From contig NZ_VWWV01000001.1 of NCBI RefSeq assembly GCF_011752815.1, forward strand, positions 1,054,001-1,118,000: a stretch of DNA of 64,000 bases. The letters are read 5' to 3'. The translations under genes and the position numbers were made by a program. The number at the start of each line of letters is the position of its first letter. Position 1 is the first letter of the stretch. The notes below the pieces were generated by a model. The model had not been told where the DNA came from. It did no database searches and saw only the letters and a list, made by a program, of their open reading frames with translations. Shown here in pieces: positions 58,510-64,000 of the stretch. Source of the DNA: Enterobacter sp. Cy-643 (GTDB lineage Bacteria > Pseudomonadota > Gammaproteobacteria > Enterobacterales > Enterobacteriaceae).

Positions 58510-59397
58510 ATGAGCGAAAAGTTACAAAAAGTGCTGGCTCGCGCTGGCCATGGTTCCCGTCGTGAGATCGAAACCATTATCTCTGCAGGCCGCGTAAGCG
58601 TTGATGGCAAAATCGCCACGCTGGGCGACCGCGTTGAAATTACTCCAGCGTTGAAAATTCGTATTGATGGTCATTTGATCTCAATTCGCGAATCTGCGGA
58701 ACAAATCTGTCGCGTGCTGGCCTATTACAAGCCGGAAGGCGAGCTGTGTACCCGCAGCGACCCGGAAGGACGCCCAACCGTATTCGACCGTTTGCCAAAA
58801 CTGCGCGGAGCACGCTGGATTGCCGTTGGGCGTCTGGACGTGAATACCTGCGGTTTACTGCTGTTTACCACCGACGGGGAACTGGCAAACCGCCTGATGC
58901 ACCCAAGCCGTGAAGTGGAGCGTGAATACTCCGTGCGCGTGTTTGGCCAGGTGGATGACGACAAGGTGAGGCAACTCTCCCGCGGTGTGCAGCTTGAAGA
59001 TGGTCTGGCGGCTTTCAAAACCATCAAGTTCACCGGCGGTGAAGGCATTAACCAGTGGTACAACGTGACGCTGACCGAAGGCCGTAACCGCGAGGTTCGC
59101 CGCCTGTGGGAAGCCGTCGGAGTCCAGGTGAGCCGCCTTATTCGCGTGCGCTATGGTGATATTAAATTGCCAAAAGGCCTGCCGCGCGGGGGCTATACCG
59201 AGCTTGACCTGGCGCAGACAAACTACCTGCGTACGCTGGTGGAGCTGCCGGAAGAAACCAGCAGTAAAGTGGCGGTAGAAAAAGATCGTCGCCGCATGAA
59301 AGCGAACCAGATCCGCCGTGCCGTGAAGCGCCACACCCAGGTGACCGGCGGCAACCGCCGCGCCGGCAGCAGCCGTAATAACGGCAGCGGCAGCTAA
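58510..59397 (+). CDS. rluB: 23S rRNA pseudouridine(2605) synthase RluB
   Basis: Isomerises uridine 2605 of 23S rRNA to pseudouridine. The 295 residues start with an S4 RNA-binding domain ([20 protein letters not shown]) followed by the RsuA/RluB-type catalytic domain with the nucleophilic Asp in [15 protein letters not shown], and [14 protein letters not shown]. The C-terminal tail is basic and Gly/Asn/Ser rich. GAGGAAG precedes the ATG. Confidence 0.96.
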   Translation: MSEKLQKVLARAGHGSRREIETIISAGRVSVDGKIATLGDRVEITPALKIRIDGHLISIRESAEQICRVLAYYKPEGELCTRSDPEGRPTVFDRLPKLRGARWIAVGRLDVNTCGLLLFTTDGELANRLMHPSREVEREYSVRVFGQVDDDKVRQLSRGVQLEDGLAAFKTIKFTGGEGINQWYNVTLTEGRNREVRRLWEAVGVQVSRLIRVRYGDIKLPKGLPRGGYTELDLAQTNYLRTLVELPEETSSKVAVEKDRRRMKANQIRRAVKRHTQVTGGNRRAGSSRNNGSGS

Positions 59398-59400
59398 ACT

Positions 59401-59586
59401 TAAGCCCCTCTTATGAGGGGTTTAAAATTGCTGACAAAGAGGGAAAAAGCGTGGTTTTTCCCTCTTTGTGACTATCAGCCGAAAATCAACAAATTGATTT
59501 TCCTTTTTTTTAATGTGCGGTCTGTATTTCTTTGGTTATCAAAGATTTTGTCGCCGTCCGGAACCCCTCTTATGAGGGGTTTTTTA
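59401..59586. terminator. Four consecutive terminator-like hairpins between rluB and btuR
   Basis: Hairpins are CCCCTC-TTAT-GAGGGG (59405-59420), a perfect 13-bp stem of AAAGAGGGAAAAA with TTTTTCCCTCTTT (59436-59467), GAAAATCAA-CAAA-TTGATTTTC (59481-59502) followed by eight T, and a second CCCCTC-TTAT-GAGGGG (59564-59579) followed by seven T. The first and last are the same hairpin about 160 bases apart. The set lies between convergent genes. Confidence 0.85.
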
Positions 59587-60177
59587 TTAGTAATCAATCC
59601 CAATTTGCGCCTTTACCCCAGCGTCAAAGGCATGCTTAACCGGGCGAATTTCGCTGACCGTGTCGGCCATCTCCAGAATGTCGCGGTGGCACCCGCGGCC
59701 GGTAATAATGACGGTTTGATTCACTGGCCGGTTAGCCAGCGCGCTTAAGACGTCTTCCAGCGGCAAATAATGATAGGCCACCATGTAGGTGAGTTCGTCG
59801 AGGATCACCATATCCAGCGTGGCATCCGCCAGCATGCGTTTACCGTGCTCCCACACCGCAAGGCAGGCGGCGGTGTCCGTCTCCCGGTTTTGCGTTTCCC
59901 AGGTAAAGCCGGTGGCCATCACCTGAAACTCAACCCCATGCGGCTCCAGCAGATTGCGTTCGCCATTCGGCCACTGGCCCTTGATAAACTGAATGACCCC
60001 GACTTTTTGGCCGTGGCCTACGGCGCGCGTGGCTGTGCCGAATGCGGCGGTCGTTTTACCTTTCCCGTTGCCGGTGAAAACTATCAGGATCCCGCGCTCT
60101 TGCCGGGCTTCTGCAATGCGCGCATCAACCTTTTCTTTCTGGCGCTGCTGCCGCTGCTGATATCTGTCCTCACTCAT
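59587..60177 (-). CDS. btuR: Cob(I)alamin adenosyltransferase BtuR
   Basis: Transfers the adenosyl group of ATP to corrinoids to make adenosylcobalamin (CobO/CobA type). The 196 residues include the P-loop FTGNGKGKTTAAFG, VGVIQFIKGQWPNGERN and MVILDELTYMVAYHYLP. The length equals that of E. coli BtuR. It overlaps the yciK stop by four bases. Confidence 0.96.
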   Translation of the reverse strand: MSEDRYQQRQQRQKEKVDARIAEARQERGILIVFTGNGKGKTTAAFGTATRAVGHGQKVGVIQFIKGQWPNGERNLLEPHGVEFQVMATGFTWETQNRETDTAACLAVWEHGKRMLADATLDMVILDELTYMVAYHYLPLEDVLSALANRPVNQTVIITGRGCHRDILEMADTVSEIRPVKHAFDAGVKAQIGIDY

Positions 60178-60935
60178 TCTGAAATCCCGGGTTTACGGTT
60201 AGGCTGGGCATCGAAACTCATGCCGGTCTTACGACGGCTGTCGTCGCCCATCAGCCAGAGGTACAGCGGCATTAAATCCCGGGGCGTTTTCAGTTTGGCC
60301 GGATCTTCCGTCGGGAAGGCGCTGGCGCGCATGGCGGTGCGGGTGCCGCCTGGGTTAATGCAGTTCACCCGCAGATTGTGTTGCTTATACTCTTCCGCCA
60401 GCACCTGCATCATGCCTTCCGTCGCAAACTTCGACGCGGCATAAGCGCCCCAGCCAGCGCGGCCCTGGCGACCAACGCTCGAGGTGGTAAACACCAGAGA
60501 GCCGGATTCGGATTTAAGTAATAAAGGAAGCAAAGCCTGGGTCAGGAAAAAGGTCGCATTGACGTTCACCTGCATGACGGCCTGCCAGGTATCAGGATCC
60601 TGCTTATCCATCGGCACGACATCGCCAAGAATACCGGCATTATGCAGGACGCCATCCAGGCGAGGAACCAGCGTGGCTATTTTGCTGGCCAGCGTATGGC
60701 ACTCTGCCGACGTGGTGGTAGCCAGGTCAAGCGTGAACCAGTGCGCGGGGAGCAAACCGTGAGACTGGATCTCACCGGCGACGGCGCGGAGTTTTTGCTC
60801 ATTGCGCCCCAGCAAAATCACCGAAGCACCAAATCTGGCATAGGTGAGTGCGGCGACGTGGCCGATGCCATCGCTGGCACCGGTGACTAAAATAATGCGG
60901 TTTTGCAGTAAGTTATCTTGTGGCTGATAGTGCAC
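60174..60935 (-). CDS. yciK: SDR-family oxidoreductase YciK
   Basis: A 253-residue short-chain dehydrogenase with the full classical set: VTGASDGIG, LHNAGILGD, the active-site Ser in TTSSVGRQGRAGW, YAASK as YxxxK, and CINPGGTRTAMRA. The substrate is unknown. The start is GTG 60935, with AGGAG eight bases upstream. It is coupled to btuR (ATGA) and divergent from sohB. Confidence 0.94.
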   Translation of the reverse strand: MHYQPQDNLLQNRIILVTGASDGIGHVAALTYARFGASVILLGRNEQKLRAVAGEIQSHGLLPAHWFTLDLATTTSAECHTLASKIATLVPRLDGVLHNAGILGDVVPMDKQDPDTWQAVMQVNVNATFFLTQALLPLLLKSESGSLVFTTSSVGRQGRAGWGAYAASKFATEGMMQVLAEEYKQHNLRVNCINPGGTRTAMRASAFPTEDPAKLKTPRDLMPLYLWLMGDDSRRKTGMSFDAQPNRKPGISE

Positions 60936-61191
60936 GGTTTTACTCCTCGCGTGATGCAATATGCTCACGTCTTATTTCTCGTTAAGTTACCTGGCTTTAT
61001 GCCTTAAAGACGGGAGTATTTCAATCAGTCAGCCGGAGACAATGCTAAGGATTAACATTTTGCAAATATTTCCCCGTGTTAAAACTTTTAAGGGAGCGCT
61101 CTGGCTGCCTTTATAGTTACTTACAGACGAACGTGTGCCCGCTCGGGTACACTGCAGAGATTAACAATGCTTGGTGATAAAGGCGGTAAAT

Positions 61192-62241
61192 GTGGATCTG
61201 ATTGCTGACTATGGACTTTTTTTGGCTAAAGCGGTGACTATCGTGGCGGCAATAGGTGCCGTTGCCCTTATTCTGGTGAACGTTGCGCAACGTAAGAAAC
61301 AGGGTCGGGGCGAACTAAGGCTGACGAATCTCAGCGAGCAGTATCAGGATGTTCAGCAGGAGATGCAGGTCGCTATGCTCGACCCGCATCAGCAGAAACT
61401 GTGGCTTAAAGAAGAAAAGAAAAAACTTAAGTTCGAAGCAAAGCAGGCCAAAGCGCGGGCCAAACGTGGTGAAAAGGCCAGCTCGGGTAAGCCGACGCTT
61501 TACGTCCTCGATTTTAAAGGCAGCATGGATGCCCACGAAGTCAGCTCGCTCCGCGAAGAAATTACCGCCGTGTTATCGGTGGTGAAACCCAAGGATGAAG
61601 TTTTGCTACGCCTGGAAAGCCCTGGCGGCGTGGTTCATGGCTACGGGCTGGCGGCATCACAGCTCCAGCGCTTGCGGGACAAAGCAGTGCCTTTAACCAT
61701 TGCGGTGGATAAAGTGGCGGCCAGCGGCGGGTATATGATGGCGTGTGTGGCCCAGCGTATTGTGGCCGCGCCATTCTCCATCATCGGCTCGATTGGCGTT
61801 GTCGCGCAAATCCCTAACTTCCATCGCCTGCTCAAACGTAATGATATCGACGTGGAGCTACACACCGCGGGGCAGTACAAGCGTACGCTAACCCTGCTGG
61901 GTGAAAACACCGAACAGGGGCGTGAGAAGTTCAGGGAAGATCTCAACGAAACGCATCACCTGTTCAAGCAGTTTGTCAGCAGCATGCGTCCGGGCCTTGA
62001 TATTGAATCAGTGGCTACGGGCGAGCACTGGTACGGTACCCAGGCGAAAGAAAAAGGACTGGTGGATGACGTGGCGACCAGCGACGATCTGCTGCTCGGC
62101 ATGATGAAAGAGTTTGACGCTATTAATGTACGTTATCTGCAGCGTAAAAAAGTGATGGATCGCTTTACCGGTAGCGCGGCGAACAGCTTAGATCGTCTGC
62201 TCTTACGCTGGTGGCAGCGTGGTGAAAAACCGCTGCTGTGA
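61192..62241 (+). CDS. sohB: Inner-membrane S49-family peptidase SohB
   Basis: A 349-residue serine peptidase related to SppA, anchored by an N-terminal helix (AKAVTIVAAIGAVALILVNV) and thought to act on periplasmic or membrane proteins. The catalytic Ser lies in VDKVAASGGYMMACVA and the catalytic Lys in HTAGQYKRTLTLLG. The linker after the helix is a Lys-rich coiled region. GTG 61192 is chosen over the upstream TTG since AGGCGG precedes it and the length equals E. coli. Confidence 0.94.
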   Translation: MDLIADYGLFLAKAVTIVAAIGAVALILVNVAQRKKQGRGELRLTNLSEQYQDVQQEMQVAMLDPHQQKLWLKEEKKKLKFEAKQAKARAKRGEKASSGKPTLYVLDFKGSMDAHEVSSLREEITAVLSVVKPKDEVLLRLESPGGVVHGYGLAASQLQRLRDKAVPLTIAVDKVAASGGYMMACVAQRIVAAPFSIIGSIGVVAQIPNFHRLLKRNDIDVELHTAGQYKRTLTLLGENTEQGREKFREDLNETHHLFKQFVSSMRPGLDIESVATGEHWYGTQAKEKGLVDDVATSDDLLLGMMKEFDAINVRYLQRKKVMDRFTGSAANSLDRLLLRWWQRGEKPLL

Positions 62242-62261
62242 AGTCATTCTTTTCTGGAACA

Positions 62262-62291
62262 AAAAAGCGAGGCGTTTAAGCCTCGCTTTTT
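62262..62291. terminator. Bidirectional terminator between sohB and yciN
   Basis: GCGAGGC-GTTTAA-GCCTCGC (62267-62286) is flanked by AAAAAA and TTTTT and can end both convergent genes. Confidence 0.92.
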
Positions 62292-62293
62292 GT

Positions 62294-62545
62294 TTAGCCC
62301 TGCAGCGAATACTTCTCTGACAGAACGTGGGCCAGGTGTTTAAACATATTAAACACCGCCGTGCTCTTCGGCGTCGGCAGGCCTTGCTCGTCCAGGAAGT
62401 ATTCGCCACTAAAGACCAGCACGCCGTTTTTTTGTTCCACGCCGGTGGCTTCCATTCCGTGCAGGAAATCCTCATGTTCACGAATGATTTTGTTCGCCTC
62501 TGCGAGGAGGGATTCGCGGTCAATAGGCTGAGTTGTCTCTTGCAT
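62294..62545 (-). CDS. yciN: DUF2498 protein YciN
   Basis: An 83-residue soluble protein of unknown function, conserved in enterobacteria in this place. It reads [20 protein letters not shown], then [18 protein letters not shown] and [19 protein letters not shown]. The length equals E. coli YciN. It is divergent from topA. Confidence 0.93.
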   Translation of the reverse strand: MQETTQPIDRESLLAEANKIIREHEDFLHGMEATGVEQKNGVLVFSGEYFLDEQGLPTPKSTAVFNMFKHLAHVLSEKYSLQG

Positions 62546-62945
62546 GATGTTCTCCTTAAAAAACTGGCGCTAGTTTACGTCCGCTTGAGGGAAAAGGGCA
62601 AATTTTCCCTGTAAACCCTGTGGCCTTAAAAAAGTTAACCGTGCTGGCGGGATCCGGTATTGCATGCTAATAAAGTTGCGTAACATATTTTATCAGGTAG
62701 AGTGTGACGCTTTCGCAAATCTGGCAACAGAATTGCTTGACATTCGACCAAACTTCCGTCGTGCTATGCCACTTGCTTGCGACTTTTGGCCTTCGATACC
62801 CGATAAGTGAGCCGAGGGTATTGCAGGTTATTGAAAAAAAGAGTTGATCTCCTTCTACGCTGCCGCAATATAAAAAAGCGCGTCGCCAGTGGAAGGTGAA
62901 AATTTGCGACGTATTCCTGGAAGAATTAAATAGGTAAAGGTGAAA
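62546..62945 (+). promoter_or_regulatory. topA upstream region
   Basis: About 400 bases without a gene. TTGACA at 62737-62742 is a good -35, but the matching -10 (TGCTAT, 62762-62767) is 19 bp away. E. coli topA uses several promoters sensitive to supercoiling and heat shock, so a complex region is expected. A 125-codon frame on the minus strand (62667-63044) runs into topA and is not a gene. Confidence 0.45.
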
Positions 62946-64000
62946 ATGGGTAAAGCTCTCGTTATCGTTGAGTCCCCGGCAAAAGCCAAAACGATCAACA
63001 AATATCTCGGTAATGACTACGTGGTGAAGTCCAGCGTGGGTCACATCCGTGATTTGCCGACCAGTGGATCAACCACCAAGAAGAGCGCTGACTCTGCCGC
63101 CGCCAAAGGGACCAAAAAGGTCAAAAAGGATGAACGCGGAGCGCTCGTCAACCGTATGGGTGTCGATCCCTGGCATAACTGGGATGCTCATTACGAAGTG
63201 CTGCCGGGCAAGGAGAAAGTGGTCTCCGAGCTGAAATCACTGGCAGAAAAAGCAGACCACATCTATCTCGCAACCGACCTTGACCGCGAAGGGGAAGCCA
63301 TTGCCTGGCACCTGCGGGAAGTTATCGGGGGCGACGACACTCGCTACAGCCGCGTGGTGTTTAACGAAATTACTAAGAATGCGATTCGTCAGGCGTTTGA
63401 AAAGCCGGGTGAACTGAATATTGACCGTGTGAACGCCCAGCAGGCGCGTCGCTTTATGGACCGCGTCGTGGGCTACATGGTGTCTCCGCTGCTGTGGAAA
63501 AAGATTGCGCGCGGTTTGTCTGCCGGGCGCGTTCAGTCCGTAGCGGTTCGCCTTGTGGTGGAACGTGAGCGCGAAATTAAAGCTTTCGTGCCGGAAGAGT
63601 ACTGGGAAATCGACGCCAATCTGTCTACGCCGAAGGGCGATGCGTTGCCGGTGCAGGTAAGTCATCATAAAGACAAACCTTTCCGTCCGGTTAACCGCGA
63701 GCAGACCATGGCGGCTGTAAGCCTGCTTGAAAAAGCGCGTTACACCGTGTTGGATCGTGAAGACAAGCCAACCAGCAGCAAACCTGGGGCGCCGTTCATC
63801 ACTTCCACGCTGCAGCAGGCTGCCAGCACCCGTCTTGGTTTCGGCGTGAAGAAAACCATGATGATGGCGCAGCGTCTTTATGAAGCGGGCCACATTACCT
63901 ACATGCGTACTGACTCCACCAACCTGAGTCAGGATGCGGTGAGCATGGTACGCGGCTACATCGAAGAAAACTTCGGCAAGAAATATCTGCCAGCGGATGC
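62946..64000 (+). CDS. topA: DNA topoisomerase I (C-terminus outside window)
   Basis: Type IA topoisomerase that relaxes negative supercoils. The first 351 codons are present. The N-terminal Toprim domain has [17 protein letters not shown] and the acidic triad in [17 protein letters not shown]. The region [19 protein letters not shown] follows, and the catalytic Tyr lies in [12 protein letters not shown]. The zinc-finger C-terminus is cut off by the window edge. AGGTGAAA precedes the ATG. Confidence 0.97.
   Translation, partial: MGKALVIVESPAKAKTINKYLGNDYVVKSSVGHIRDLPTSGSTTKKSADSAAAKGTKKVKKDERGALVNRMGVDPWHNWDAHYEVLPGKEKVVSELKSLAEKADHIYLATDLDREGEAIAWHLREVIGGDDTRYSRVVFNEITKNAIRQAFEKPGELNIDRVNAQQARRFMDRVVGYMVSPLLWKKIARGLSAGRVQSVAVRLVVEREREIKAFVPEEYWEIDANLSTPKGDALPVQVSHHKDKPFRPVNREQTMAAVSLLEKARYTVLDREDKPTSSKPGAPFITSTLQQAASTRLGFGVKKTMMMAQRLYEAGHITYMRTDSTNLSQDAVSMVRGYIEENFGKKYLPAD

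Noticed and set aside
59587-60935. Frameshift between btuR and yciK because of overlap
   Set aside because: The four-base ATGA overlap is a usual coupling; both proteins are full length.
62667-63044. 125-codon minus-strand frame upstream of topA
   Set aside because: It overlaps the certain start of topA and covers its promoter region; no motif is seen.

Overview
The window is a chromosomal segment of a Gram-negative gamma-proteobacterium of the order Enterobacterales, most likely the family Enterobacteriaceae. Almost every core gene matches its Escherichia coli counterpart in length, motifs and order: narXKGHJI, tyrosine tRNAs, purU, ychJ, rssAB, galU, hns, tdk, adhE, ychE, oppABCDF, yciU, clsA, yciY, yciI, tonB, yciABC, ompW, trpEDCBA with trpL, rnm, yciO, rluB, btuR, yciK, sohB, yciN and topA. 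Several genes do not belong to the E. coli arrangement and point to a genus near Enterobacter, Cedecea or Leclercia; the genus cannot be fixed from this sequence alone.

Layout. 1-10160: nitrate respiration (narX sensor, cut by the window edge; NarK transporter; NarGHI reductase with the NarJ chaperone), with FNR and NarL sites before narK and narG. 10161-15692: an accessory block for toxic-ion resistance, made of an arsRBC operon followed by a fluoride riboswitch and a ppaC-usp-eno-crcB operon. The latter encodes an inorganic pyrophosphatase and an enolase (the classic fluoride-sensitive enzyme types) plus a Fluc fluoride channel. 15693-16333: two tRNA-Tyr genes on the minus strand with remnants of a tRNA 3'-end repeat. 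16334-24634: purU, ychJ, rssAB, galU-ugd, hns and tdk. 24754-37718: adhE, ychE, the opp oligopeptide operon, a Kv-type channel with a zinc ribbon, and yciU/clsA. 37865-43515: yciY, yciI, tonB, an inserted SDR/LysR pair flanked by a decayed yciA fragment, yciABC and a cysteine-cluster protein. 43803-45569: ompW and a predicted exported pepsin-like protein. 45938-52671: the trp operon with its attenuator and operator. 52746-58379: rnm-yciO, an MlrA-like regulator and a polar amino-acid ABC transporter. 58510-64000: rluB, a cluster of terminator hairpins, btuR-yciK, sohB, yciN and the start of topA.

The parts most worth a second look are the fluoride operon and the way its leader may switch, the yciA scar that records an insertion between tonB and yciA, the exported two-Asp (DTGS/DSGS) protein, the zinc-ribbon potassium channel, and the hairpin-rich gap between rluB and btuR. 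No CRISPR array, insertion sequence, integrase or prophage gene was seen.
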